A program made the position numbers and the translations under genes. Of a DNA stretch of 64,000 bases, positions 23,897 through 34,874 are shown one piece after another. How positions within the stretch are numbered: position 1 is the stretch's first letter; every line of letters starts with the position of its first letter. The notes beneath the pieces were generated by a model. It did no database searches. It saw only the letters and a program-made list of their open reading frames with translations, and was not told the DNA's origin. The DNA comes from Distichodus sexfasciatus (taxonomy: Eukaryota; Chordata; Actinopteri; Characiformes; Distichodontidae): positions 7,555,529 through 7,619,528 of the forward strand of contig JAVGVS010000004.1 in assembly GCA_032718565.1 (NCBI GenBank). Direction: 5' to 3'.

Positions 23897-25092
23897 CAAA
23901 ACCCCCAAGAACTATGCAATTGATATACCCACATTTGGGGAATATGCAGAGGTCAGTCAAACAGGTTATGAGATAACTTATTTTTCCCATGATCTCAAGA
24001 TAATGACTCAAGAACACAATAAAAGATCAAAATGAATAATTATCTTGAGACTGCAAGATAGAGAGTCAATAAGATAAGACAAAAAGACAAAAAAAGTTGT
24101 AGAAATGCCAGTTCTCGCTATTTTCCAACTTCAGCACTACCTGATAACTGGCACAAGTACCAGTGCAGTGGAAAAGAGTAATTAGTTTTCTTTTTCAGGG
24201 CAGTATGGAGCCTAATGGAACACAGACCAGTAGGAGGACTTTCTAATTGTGTCCGGCACCTGCTGTCAAGCTTCTAGCACTGTGAACACTACACTCCTTA
24301 CTCCAATTAATCTCACTGTCTATCAGCCGCTCTCTCAGAGGCTAGGTATGAGTGAAGTTGGGAAAAAAGAATACAGCCTTCAGTTATGCATGGGAAAAAA
24401 TACCATGTAAAAATGGCTACTGCTGACGCTAACACATCCATTATGAAGACATAAAACCGCCGTGCAAAGACGACAGGCTCCATTAATATTTTAGCTAGAA
24501 GTCTCAGCAACAGTGGAGATTTATCCCCAGCCGCAGACCAGCGCTTCTCCACCAAACAATATCGTTTTCTGATTAATTAAACTCCTGTGGATTACGAGCA
24601 CTAAACCGCCTCCCAACTGGGTTTAATGTCCTTTGCATACATCTCTCCAAGATAGTTGGTGTTGTAAGTCGTCGCTGAGATGATGAGAGATGGCAAAAAG
24701 AGGCTGTCGGAACCTGGAGAGGAAAATGGTGTTACCAATGCTACCATTCGCTGAATGCTAGCAAGGTCTTAAGAATGAGATATAAATTGACATTTTTTAT
24801 TCCTGAGCATAAAAAATTTTTTTTTACTGAAAAACAATGGTTCAAGTTTTTTCTTATTGTTTTCTTAAGTAAAGACATTTTAAACGTATAATACCACTTG
24901 ATAAGAAATCCCGATAAGAGAAGGTTTTGCACAAACAGGCATGCAATAAATTTGTGTGTTAGAGTGCTCCTCACTCTTTGTTGATTCTGTTCTTAGGAAC
25001 AAACCTCAAATCTGAAAACATTGGTGAATGTCAGAATTTTTATGAAAACTACCTGAGTTTTCACAACAAATTTCGTCTTAAGAACAGTTGGT

Positions 25093-25300
25093 TAAGTAAA
25101 CTTTATTATCATCTCTGCTATATAGTATACAAGTGCACAGAGAGATGAGACAACATGGCTCCAGCTCTTAGCAGTGCAAAGAACAAAGAACAAATAAGGC
25201 ACATAGAATAAGCAATATATAAATAGAATATAAAACATACATTTAGTGGAAACTACTAGTAGTGGAAAATAAAATATAAACTTTAAACTAGAAGTAGAAA
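25093..25300 (-). mobile_element. Probable LINE 3' UTR fragment
   Basis: Read on the minus strand it ends with GATGATAATAAAGTTTAC after a GTGCACTTGTATACTATATA stretch, resembling fish LINE 3' ends. A similar short piece lies at 60330-60395. Support is weak and by resemblance only. Confidence 0.3.
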
Positions 25301-25424
25301 GAGACAATTAGAATGTGGTAATCAGCATACAATTATGGTCTTATATAAATATAAGATATATAAAATATAATATAAATATATAATATAAATACAATATAAA
25401 GTGATGTTGCAGTATGTATGTCTG

Positions 25425-25507
25425 ATGGATGTTTCCATTTTGGTTCAATGTTATGGGCTTGTTGATTGTTGAATCAATGTAGACTGATGTATTGTTACAC
25501 CCCTACC
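25425..25507 (-). repeat. TAGGGGTGTAA-family MITE end
   Basis: ATTTTGGTTCAATGTTATGG, then TGATGTATTGTTACACCCCT, is the 5' terminus of the family in reverse. Confidence 0.5.
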
Positions 25508-25589
25508 AACGACCAGCTCAAATCCTATTAGCATGAACATTTATCAATTTTGTTGAGTTTTTTCTTTTGACCAAGTTCTGAGCACGGTA

Positions 25590-25945
25590 TCGGAAGTGGG
25601 CCCTCGTTAGGAGGCCGAGTTAGCATACAGATTAGAGCAGCGCTCTCCAGAGAACCCGTCTCAAAGCGTTAGTCCCACTCTGCCGCCGCGCTGTCTTCCA
25701 CTTTAATTGCTTGGCAATTTTCAGATCGTTTAGCCATCATCAGCGGCGAGAAAGAGGCTTCCCTTCTTCGCCGTCCTCCCTCCTCCCTCTTCCACGCAAT
25801 CAAGCCTGCCGCCTTTTCGCCCGCATTTTTCATCTTCTACTGCTAATTAGCCGCCGGGGGAGAATTATTCCTCCCGGCTGTCTGTTGGCTCGGCTGGCAG
25901 ACAGTGCTCTTGCAGGGCAAAGGTTGGAATCTGTTGGAAATCTTG
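25590..25945. other. GC-rich non-coding block, candidate conserved element
   Basis: Markedly higher GC and CpG than the flanks (AGCGTTAGTCCCACTCTGCC, GCCGCGCTGTCTTCCACTTT, GCTAATTAGCCGCCGGGG). No convincing splice sites or frame was found. It ends at a MITE terminus (25953). It may be an old exon, a CpG-rich regulatory element or a repeat I do not know. Confidence 0.3.
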
Positions 25946-25952
25946 CTGGTCA

Positions 25953-26130
25953 CTAGGGATGTGAATCACAAGGTTCATCACAATACAATATTGTATCGAG
26001 ACGGACAATGATTTGAAGTCTTGCGATATCATAAAGTCTGTATAATGCGACTTCCATTTGATTCAGTTCAGAAGACAGCGAGCGATATGAGACAATAAGT
26101 TAACACCATCACTTCCGTTCATATTAAACC
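25953..26130 (-). repeat. TAGGGGTGTAA-family MITE, 3' terminus
   Basis: CTAGGGATGTGAATCACAAG, GTTCATCACAATACAATATT, CAGCGAGCGATATGAGACAA, then CACCATCACTTCCGTTCATA. It shows that the other terminus is also TAGGG-TGT-A, supporting inverted-repeat ends. Confidence 0.55.
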
Positions 26131-27174
26131 ACAAATTAAACTAAAAAAATCATGACTTTTTTTAAATTCCTGAGTGCAATCAGATGTCTTGTAATAAAAA
26201 ATAATACAGTTAGTTTTACGGAAAAAACTTCAGTATACTGAATTTCTATAAATTTATGTGAAGTAAATGTAATTAAATACAATGCGGAACTATTGAAATT
26301 CAGCTAATTTTTAAAGATAATGTGCAAATCTGTGGAAAAATTTAAAATACTGTGTTTGTTAGCTGGATTTCTTTTGTCAGATTTGTCCTTCATCATTTCA
26401 ATACTTTTCATAAAGTCTAAAAATGAGACAAAAACCAAAAGCTTAAGAATCAGTTTAAGAAAAAAAACTTTCTAATGTATTTGTAAATAAGAACCAATAT
26501 TCATTTAGACCTCTTATAATGTTTTATTCTCTAAAATTCTGCATTTGTTTGGCACCCTGAGAGATAGAGAAGGACAGTTAGAATTCTGGAGCTGAGCATG
26601 TTGTATAGTTATACTGTATTACCTCGAAATCCACTTTATGCATCTCTTTATGCAAGTCTAAAAATGAGTTACAAAACAAGAGCTGGATCCAATTAATTTA
26701 GAAGATGCAGGACACACTTCCTCCAATGCAGCAAACGTTGGACAAACATCACACACCTTTGCCTACCTCATTATCGAGAGATATATCTGTGTAAATGAGG
26801 GTTGGGAATGAGAATGAAAGCTGCTTTTCTGCAACTCTGCTTTCGTTTCTGTTCATCAGCATCCAAACAACAACACTGCAGATACAAATCCTCATAATCT
26901 GGGTTTGTTTGTGGAAGCCAGAATAATAAATATGACTTTATGGCTTTTCTGGGCTGCGCTGGATCAGTAAACAAGTTGCTCCGGCAGGTAAATTCACCCG
27001 TAAATCAGCACAGACACAACAATAAAGACGCCGATACAGGTGAGAGAATTATCAGGCCAAAACAGAGAGACATGTCTGTGTTTACAGAGTAATAACTCAG
27101 TGCAAAGACAAAATGCAGATAATTTAATTAGCTGAGAAAGAAGCAATCCTCTCCCTGTCACCAACATGCTTAAT

Positions 27175-27240
27175 AGGGGTGTAATCTTAATAGGGGGTTT
27201 CATCACAATGCAATATTATAATGATTCAATGGACGCTACT
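27175..27240. repeat. Short MITE remnant
   Basis: TAGGGGTGTAATCTTAATAG then TCATCACAATGCAATATTAT: both terminal motifs of the family with almost nothing between them. Confidence 0.4.
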
Positions 27241-27667
27241 TGTATTCAAGAAAAGAAACCTGGATGGAATATGAGTGTGTGTTGTTTTATTTGAGTGCTA
27301 AACGGAAAATTGGATAATGTCTCTTTCCTCATTTTTTGGTTTGGTTTGTTGAAATAAAGACATGTCTTGGGGTTGGGGTCTGAAACAGTTTTTCATTAGT
27401 TTTTAGTCATTTTTCACAATAAAATTAAACCTCAAAAATGTCCTTTTAAAATATAACTTACACATAGAAGACTAAGAGAAGCACAAAAAGCATAGATGCA
27501 GAAGAGTAACCTCCTTACTGGAACAAAGGAAGTTACCCATTCTTATGAGAAATATTGGAACATTGGAAACATATTTGTTGGTGTTACAAATCACTCTCTC
27601 ACTTCTCGGTTTGGTGGTCAGACGGGTAAGTCTGAGTTTGGGTGAGTCTGGGTGAGAATGTTACCTG

Positions 27668-28066
27668 CCTGACTGCATTGTGCCAAATGTGAAGTTTGGG
27701 CGAGGAGGGATAATGGTGTGGTGCTGTTTTGAGCTAGGTCCCTTACTTCCCTCATTTAATGCTTTGGCATACCAAGACATTTTGGGCAACGCTATTCTTC
27801 CAACTTTATGGACACAGTATGAAGAAAGCCCTGCATTATTCCAGCATGACTCTGCCCCAGTGCACAAAGCAAGGTGCATAAAGACATGGTTGGATGAGTT
27901 GGTGTGGAAGAACTTGACTAGCCCTCACAGATCTCTGACCTCAGCCTCACCAAGCACATTTCGGATGGACTGGAATGGAGATTGCGAGCCAGGCCTTCAC
28001 ATTCCAACATCAGCAACTGACCTCCTCAATGCAGCGACCCCTGCACTGGCCAGAGTAGCACTGTGA
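27668..28066 (+). pseudogene. Tc1/mariner transposase fragment (C-terminal half)
   Basis: An open frame reads VPNVKFGRGGIMVWCCF, then LFQHDSAPVHKARCIKTW, then ATPALARVAL. The middle motif holds the second catalytic aspartate in its usual HD-x-APVHKA context. The N-terminal DNA-binding half is missing and the third-acid region (SLTSASPSTFRMDW) is out of frame with the consensus. It is a remnant of a different lineage from the elements at 14-17 kb and 35-36 kb. Confidence 0.7.
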
Positions 28067-28097
28067 GAGGCCAAGAAGGATCACCACGAAGGCCATC

Positions 28098-28520
28098 TTG
28101 ATGAATCTCAGCAATTTTGGTATCAGGATCTCAAGGCAAACATTCAAGCAGACACTGCGCAAGGCCGCAATTCTCCAGGAGAGGCACAGACAAGCTCGAC
28201 CAACCTTAGCAATAGCTCACCTAGACAAATACAAAAGCTTTCTGAGACAAAAATGGAATTGTTTGGACACAGAGATGTGTATTTGTCTGGCAAAACAAAG
28301 GAGAAGAATTCAATACTAAACACCATCCCTACAGTCAAACATGATGGTGGCGGTGTAATATTTTGTAGTTTTTCACCCAATGGGCCACACAACCTTGTTA
28401 GAGTAAGTGGCATGATGAGAAAAGAGGACTATATTAAGATTCTGGAGGGAAACATCAAGCAGCCTGCAGAAAAACTTGACAAAGATTCAAAACATACAGT
28501 CGAAGTAGTAAAGGAATGTT
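28098..28520 (+). pseudogene. Second Tc1-type transposase fragment, different lineage
   Basis: Two overlapping frames carry Tc1 landmarks in order: TLRKAAILQERHRQARPTLA (28150-28215), then MELFGHRDVYLSGKTKEKN and IPTVKHDGGGVIFCSFSP, then MMRKEDYIKILEGNIKQP. The first catalytic region (LWSDET in consensus) is lost at the frameshift near 28240. It starts about 30 bases after the end of the preceding fragment, and its sequence differs from it. Confidence 0.7.
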
Positions 28521-28689
28521 AAAAAGAAAACAATATCAGCATTTCGGAGTGCATGATGATGTGTGTCTGTGATGAATATGTGTGTCTATGTCTTGTTTTT
28601 TTTGTTGTTAATCATGGTTTTGGAAAGGAATATTGTAAAAACAGACACTAGAATTTACACAGACACTAGAAGACAACAATTCATAACAA

Positions 28690-29020
28690 GCAAATGAAAA
28701 TCTGGCTTCCCGCCCCATCAGTCCTGAGAGAAATGTGGAAAAATGTCAGCACAATCTCGGCCTGAATAGATTAAAAAAATCGAATATGGAGAAGCGACGG
28801 GTTTGGTATTTTAACTTGACACGTGTCCATCCTAAAGACATCTTAAATGTTCATCCTGAGGAGACGTCAGACTGCCAGCGTGCCCAAACCAGGATAATGA
28901 GAGATGAGACAAGCAGAGAGTTAGTACAGATGGCAGACGAGTGTCGCGCAGCAGCTTTTACACAGCGCTAATTAACGTGCCATTTGGGAGTTCGCTGCTT
29001 GCACTTTAGGGGCAAGTAGC
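28690..29020. other. Unassigned moderately GC-rich block
   Basis: Contains a 78-codon plus-strand frame (28735-28971) and GCGCTAATTAACGTGCC near its end. The frame has no splice context or recognised domain. It may be a conserved non-coding element. The stretch from 28521 to 28690 shows nothing. Confidence 0.25.
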
Positions 29021-29111
29021 ACTGATGTGGAGCTGTATGATATTAAAGGAGGAAAAGGACAAATACACACATTCTTCTACCATCATGTGTTCAACTCTCA
29101 AACTGCAGCGG

Positions 29112-29465
29112 TTAAACACAGAGGGAGAAAGGGAAATATAGGGAGTGATAGAGGGAGAGAGAGAGACAGGGAGAGAGGAAGAGAGGTGGGGAAAAAAAGG
29201 GGGAGGGGTAAGAGAGAGAGAAAGGGGGAGAGAGAGAGGAAGATAAAGAGGGAAAATGCGAGAGAAAGAGTAGTAAAGGGTGATGAAAGAGAAGGAGAGG
29301 GAGGAAGAGAAATGTGTGCAGAGGAGTAGAGAATAAGGAAGAGAGGAAGAGAGGGCAGAGACGGAGAGGAAAAAAGAGGGTGAGAGATGGAGAGATAGGG
29401 GAGAAAGGGGAGTGAGAGAATGGGAGGGGGAGAGGGAGGGGAGAGAGAGAGAGAGAAAGATAAGA
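29112..29465 (+). repeat. Polypurine (GA-rich) tract
   Basis: About 350 bases of A/G with few interruptions (GAGAGGGAGA-type units). Open frames across it on either strand (29027-29329 plus, 29112-29531 minus) encode only Arg/Glu/Gly or Ser/Leu/Pro low-complexity and are not genes. Confidence 0.75.
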
Positions 29466-29529
29466 CAGACCGAGGTATTTGTAGCTGCTGAATTCAGGCT
29501 GTGTAAGGGAGATCTTGATTACTGGCCCC

Positions 29530-30877
29530 AATTATCTTTCATCAAATAAGCATCTTTATGTGACATGACAAGAGCTCAACAACATAAACCTGCGATTTGA
29601 TTAGTGTTTAAATGCAATTATTTTCATTGTCACATCGGTAACGTGAAAAATCACTCTGAAAGCAGATCTAGCATTGCTGACTTCATCAATCTATCAAGAT
29701 CTGTTGCAAAGTTAGGAATTTCTTTAATTTATATCATGAATTGCAAAACAATTCATGTGGTATTTTTTAAAGTTCGATGCAGAAAAGTTTAGCCCCCGCA
29801 TGAAAACATGACAGAAATTCCTGGTTAGCAGCGCAGCGAAGCTCCTTTAATCGTGGCGCATCTGTCAGAGAGCCAGAACAACAAACTCATAAAGTCCAGC
29901 TGGAGTGTTGAGAGACGTTATGAGAGATTAAAGGAATAATGTGAGCAAACTGCTCTCATGTTGTTCCAGACAATCTTCTGAAGCCATATGCTGCTTTTCC
30001 ACGCACTTGTCTTTTTCACGAATCGACTTGGAGAAAAGCCACAATTTATAAGAACTGGGAACAAATATCACAGAACCGGCCATCTCAACTGGCACGACAA
30101 GTTGCTCACATTAGTATTAAAGGAACTCCAGCCAAAAAATGCTAATATGGCTGAGAATGAAAAAAATGATCAGAACTGGCGCTGTCCAAAACGCTGATGT
30201 AGCAAACAGAGAACGAAAAGTCAAAATGTCAGAGAGCACATCTGGCTGGCTGAGCCCAGTAGCGCTAATGTGGCTAACAATGGATGAATGCTAATGTGGA
30301 AAGGAGAGCCTATGTTTTTTTGGGGGGGTGGTAAATAAAACAATGTGACTGGGTTCAGTCCCCTGATCTGAGTCCACTGAATTAAGTGGTTGAGATAATG
30401 AATGAATATAGTCTAAATTAGGTAGAGAATGAAAATGTGCAATTTTAGTTACATGAGGTATTCAATAATAAGTGCAAATCTTGCAACAGCAGTCAAGTGC
30501 AGGAAAAACAAGAATTTCAATACCGGAATGTACTTTTTGTGCATTAAATGTGCATAAGATCTGTAGCAGTTTAATGTAAGTATTCTATAGAGACAAAATG
30601 CTAATGTGGTTAACGATCGATGAAAACGAATAGGACAAGTAGCATAGCACATTTATCACCAAAAATGCTTGAGTGGCTAACACTTAATGGAAGGTAATGT
30701 AGCAAGCAGCATGAAAAAGCAAATGTAGCATGGCTGGATTTTAAAATAAGACTGCTAAGGTGCCTAATGAAAGAAAGATAACAGGGTAAGTAGCGAGGCT
30801 GTGCTTGATGTTGGATGATGATGGATGCCTCAGACGATATTAATGCTGATCATGACTAGTGTGAGTTGTGAATATGA
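29530..30877. other. Non-coding stretch, nothing recognised
   Basis: No supported gene or repeat, but the short phrase GCTAATGTGG recurs at 30288-30297 and 30600-30609, with AATGTAGCA variants between 30240 and 30730, suggesting a decayed local repeat. Confidence 0.4.
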
Positions 30878-31097
30878 ATGTAACAATATATCGACACAAC
30901 TATTCAACGATCAACAAGCCCATAGCATCAATCCAAGATGAAAACATTGATCAGGCATCATACAGACTACAACCCCACTTTGTATTGAACAGGTCATCAA
31001 TTTTTATTAAATCAAATGACTTTCATCTCAATGTCTTGTTAAGCTCAGGAATAAAAAAAAATATTTGAGTAGCTTTTTGTGATTTGATATATTTAGA
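30878..31097 (+). repeat. TAGGGGTGTAA-family MITE, left part (split by a LINE)
   Basis: ATGTAACAATATATCGACAC, AACATTGATCAGGCATCATA and GTAGCTTTTTGTGATTTGAT. It stops at the LINE 3' end and resumes at 32352. Confidence 0.6.
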
Positions 31098-31107
31098 AGT
31101 GGTTTTT

Positions 31108-32330
31108 CAAAATTCAAGATTCAACATTCTTTATTTGTCACGTGCAAATTATACAGGTACAACATGCAGTGAAATGTATCCTGATCCGCTCTTTTAACTG
31201 TGCAATTAGGCAAATTAGAAAAATAACAAAATAGAGATACAAATACAAACTTACAAACTTAAATACAAACTTAAATAAGGAGGTCAGGGAAATAGGACAA
31301 AAAATAAAACTATCTTATATATAATAAGGTACATAAGTTATATAAAGTTCCATATGTGCAGACGACATGGAGTGCAATTGTAGTTTAAGACTCAAGCTGG
31401 GTACAGGTGTATCTGCATGTATATACTAAATTAAAAAAAAAAAAAGTATTTAATAAAATGTATTAACATTAGGTTAACCTGAGTTTACAAAATTGATCTA
31501 AAGACAGATGACAGGTACAATAAGATGTTTTTAAAGTGCCAAGTGCAACTGCTGGATTGCACGTAGCAGACAGAGTAGAAGCATGTGATATTGGACAGTG
31601 AAATGTGGCAACCAGTATAAACGATCAACACAATTGAGGTTATAGCAGTATGTAAAAGCAGAATTAAGACAGTAAAATGTGGCAGACAGTATAAGTGATC
31701 ATAACAATATGAGGTATGTATTAGCAGTATGTAATAGCAGAATTGAGACTTAGAAAGGCATGTCCTGGTTTAGAAAACGGATGGTCTGAGGACAGAAACT
31801 CCTCCTGAGTCTCTCCGTTTTGGCCATGATGGTGCGGAACCTTCTGAATGACTGCAGAAGATGAAAAAGTCCATTTCCAGGATGAGATGAGTCTTTTACA
31901 ATTCTAATCGCCCTGTTCCTACATCTCTTGGTGTAAATGTACGGCAGGGAAGGGAGAGCTGACTTGCAGCAGCGTTCCGCTGCCCGGATCACTCTCTGGA
32001 GGGCTTTCTGGTCCTGAAAACAGCTGTTCCCTTACCAGGACAAGATGTTCTGTGTAACGATGCTCTCCACAGCACCAGAATAGAAAGCTTTCCGAACCGC
32101 AGGGGAAACCCCAAACTGTCTCAGTTTTCGAAGGTGGTACAGGCGGTATTTGAACGAACACACCTTTTCCACTGGAGCACCGTTGGGTGAGGGTCTGTAG
32201 TTGCGTTGTCTCCAGCTGAAGTCCACCACCAGCTCCTTCGTCTTGCTGACGTTCAGCTGGAGGCAGTTTTCCTGACACCAGAGTGCCAGGTTCTCCACCT
32301 CGTCCACGTAGGCCGTCTCTTAACAATGTT
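31108..32330 (-). mobile_element. 5'-truncated LINE (non-LTR retrotransposon)
   Basis: The minus strand from 32307 encodes part of a reverse transcriptase C-terminal region: DEVENLALWCQENCLQLNVS then KTKELVVDFS, then LYHLRKLRQFGVSPAVRKAF, matching the LINE pattern with WC-x-N-x-L-x-LN-x-x-KTKE. The 3' end near 31108 finishes with GACAAATAAAGAATGTTGAA and short TTGAATCTTGAA-type repeats, typical of fish L2/Rex-like LINEs. It is frame-shifted and truncated. It sits inside a MITE copy, dividing it in two. Confidence 0.75.
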
Positions 32331-32351
32331 GTTGGAGTCATGAGAGACCAC

Positions 32352-32525
32352 ACAGTCTGAAATGTTATGTTTAAATCAACATATGATATTGTCTTGCAAT
32401 GATTGCTGGCTCCTGAACTGAATTGAATTGAAATCGTATAGTAGCAGTGTTTGTGATATCGGCAGACGTCAAGTTGTTTTTCACTGAATTGATATAATAT
32501 TGTATCGTGATAAAACTTGTGATTA
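32352..32525 (+). repeat. TAGGGGTGTAA-family MITE, right part (split by a LINE)
   Basis: AAATCAACATATGATATTGT, CTGGCTCCTGAACTGAATTG, then GATATAATATTGTATCGTGA. Continues the copy that begins at 30878. Confidence 0.6.
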
Positions 32526-33124
32526 AAACCTCTACATGAACATCACTGCCATTACAAGCACTTTGAGTCACAAGGAACATTGACAAGGTGAAAAAGAAGC
32601 AGAATAATGAGTCTGTCACAAGCAACAGAATTTTCTTCTTTCTTTTTAAAAACAATGGCTGTCAAAACCTCACAGCAGACTCCCAACTGGAGAGCTGACA
32701 GCACATCAGTGGCACTGTAAAACCAACAAGGACAGAGAGAAATGCCGAAGCTACACTCCTCTCCTCATCCCTTCATCCTCTCCTTTATCACAACACGTGT
32801 TGGTAGTGAATCCAGCGGGAGAGAAACAAAACAAAACTGGTTTCAAGATGAAAGTGAATTTTCCATCCACAATCATTTGTTTCTCTCGTTTGTTTGAAAC
32901 TGGATTAAGTGTGCACTTCATTTATTTACTGCATTTATCAGCCTCACTTAACCAGATCAATTCATTTGTTAAATACAAGAACAGTCTCCCTGGAGTAACT
33001 TGGGATTAAGTGATTCTGACCTATAATGTTTCTGGGACCAAATTTCAGACTCTGCACCCACAGATTTGCAACGTGTAGGGAAGTGTTTTGCTGCCACCTA
33101 TATCACAGTATAACTTGCAAAGTC

Positions 33125-33405
33125 TTGTGCAGCACGGTTGTGGTTAGCGCTGCCACCTCACAGCGAGAAGGTCCTGGATTCCAACCCCGGGTCGGCCGTG
33201 GGGTCTTTCTGTTGTTTGCATTCTCTCCAGGTCCTCCGGTTTCCTCCCACAGTCCAAAAGCATGCAATACAGGTTAATTGGTGACTCTAAATTGGCCCCA
33301 TAAGGTGTGAATGTGAGTGTGATTGTGTGAGCCCTGCAGTGTGTTGGCGCCTGCCCAGGGTTGGTCCCCGCCTTGCGCCTGTGCCCCTGATTCCGATGAC
33401 CACAA
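33125..33405 (+). repeat. Third tRNA-derived SINE family, near full length
   Basis: Head GGTTGTGGTTAGCGCTGCC (A box) and GGATTCCAACCCC (B-box-like), then GTCGGCCGTGGGGTCTTTCT, CTCCGGTTTCCTCCCACAGT and a tail rich in CCTGCCCAGGGTTGGTCCCC. Same family as 2240-2412. A widespread fish repeat type by resemblance. Confidence 0.7.
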
Positions 33406-33504
33406 AATACTTACACGTCTAGCAAATTATCACCAAAAAACAACAGGTTTCCAGTGCTGGGTGCTTGGAGCCCTAATGTCAAAAACAATATATGTACAGA
33501 TCAT

Positions 33505-33620
33505 TACATTTACATTTACGGCATTTAGCAGAGCAACTTCCATTTTCTAATTAGAGGGACTCCCTGAAGCAACTTGAGGTTAAGGGTCTTGCTCATGGAC
33601 ACAGTGATGGTAGTGCCAGA
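33505..33620 (-). repeat. SINE tail fragment (GCATTTAGCAGA family)
   Basis: ACATTTACGGCATTTAGCAG, then CAACTTCCATTTTCTAATTA, then GAGGTTAAGGGTCTTGCTCA, matching the body of the copy at 43205-43412. The tRNA-like head is absent. Confidence 0.55.
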
Positions 33621-34084
33621 TGGGGGGGAAATAATTGGAACTGAGTACATGTACATTTAAGGTTTACTTAAGGATAACTTCATAACTAAATGTCCTACCA
33701 GAAAAAGTCATGATTTAAATATACTGTATATGGTGATATGTTAAGATTACACTCAATTACATGTGTACATCAAACAATTTACTATCAGACTGTCACAAAG
33801 TATTTCACTGAATTAATGCTCTTTATTGCAGACTAGAAATGACCAACACTCATCTGCAGTACAAATGAAAGGGATCAAAGGAATCAGACAGAGAGAGAGA
33901 GAGAGAGAGAGTATTTCCATAGACTTCTAAAGTGACTGTAGATGTAAATAATAATAACTCTTAATAACTTACTAAACCACTTAAGTCTAATCTTAGGAAT
34001 CATATCTTATATATTAATGAACTTACTTTGAGTAAAATCAACATTTGACCTAATTGATTTCTTTTTCTTTGCATTCTACATTCT

Positions 34085-34265
34085 TGGTTCAGAATCCTCT
34101 AAATCAGAAGAGTCTGAGGAGTCTGTAGAGATTGGAGAATGGGGTCTAGCAGAAGTGTGATGAACTGGTGGTGCCAGTCATATCTGTGTCATGTTCATAT
34201 CTGTATTACACTTCAAACCATGTTGCACTTGTATAAATATACGTGACAAATAAAGAATCTTGTAT
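34085..34265 (+). mobile_element. LINE 3' end
   Basis: Ends GTGACAAATAAAGAATCTTG TATCTTGA, the same 3' terminus as the LINE at 31108-32330 but in plus orientation. Only the UTR is present. Confidence 0.5.
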
Positions 34266-34329
34266 CTTGAAATACAGATTTTCAAGCGAATTTAGGTAGC
34301 AGCTGATCAATATTATTATCTTGTCTGTT

Positions 34330-34760
34330 TGGTACCTTTTGTTTGGTACTAAGTACTGTTTTTTGGTACTTTCAGGTTTGGTACTAAGTACCTTTGGTTT
34401 GAAACTAAGTATCCTTTTTGTTTGGTACTAAGTACTATTTTCAGGTTTGGTACTAAGTACCTTTGGTTTGAAACTAAGTATCCTTTTTGTTCGGTACTAA
34501 GTACTATTTTCAGGTTTGGTATTAAGTACCTTTTTTGGTACTAAGTACCCTTTTGGTACTTTGGGATTTGGTAGTAAGTACCCTTTTGATACTTTCAGGT
34601 ATGCACTAAGTACCTTTTGTTTGGTACTAAGTACCATTTTAGGTTTGGTACTAAGTACCCTTATTAGGTTTGGCACTAAGCACTCTTTTGTCTGGTACTA
34701 AGTAGGTAGGTTTCCTTTAAACTAAGTATTATGTTTGGCACAAAGTACCCAACTTAGTTT
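34330..34760. repeat. GGTACTAAGTACC tandem array
   Basis: About 17 degenerate units of 20-28 bp, each centred on GTTTGGTACTAAGTACC followed by a T-rich spacer. The core is a near palindrome (GGTACT/AGTACC). The array ends at about 34760 with GGCACAAAGTACCC, shortly before the truncated left side of the Tc1-like element. Confidence 0.8.
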
Positions 34761-34874
34761 ACAGAAAGCCTATTACACTTAGTAACCAAAAACAATATAG
34801 ACATTTAGTACCCAAATATGGTACCTAACAAGGTGCGCCTTAACAACTGTTACATATGAATACACATTACTTCA

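Noticed and set aside
29112..29531. 139-residue minus-strand open frame
   Set aside because: It is produced by a polypurine tract; low-complexity Ser/Leu/Pro without homology.
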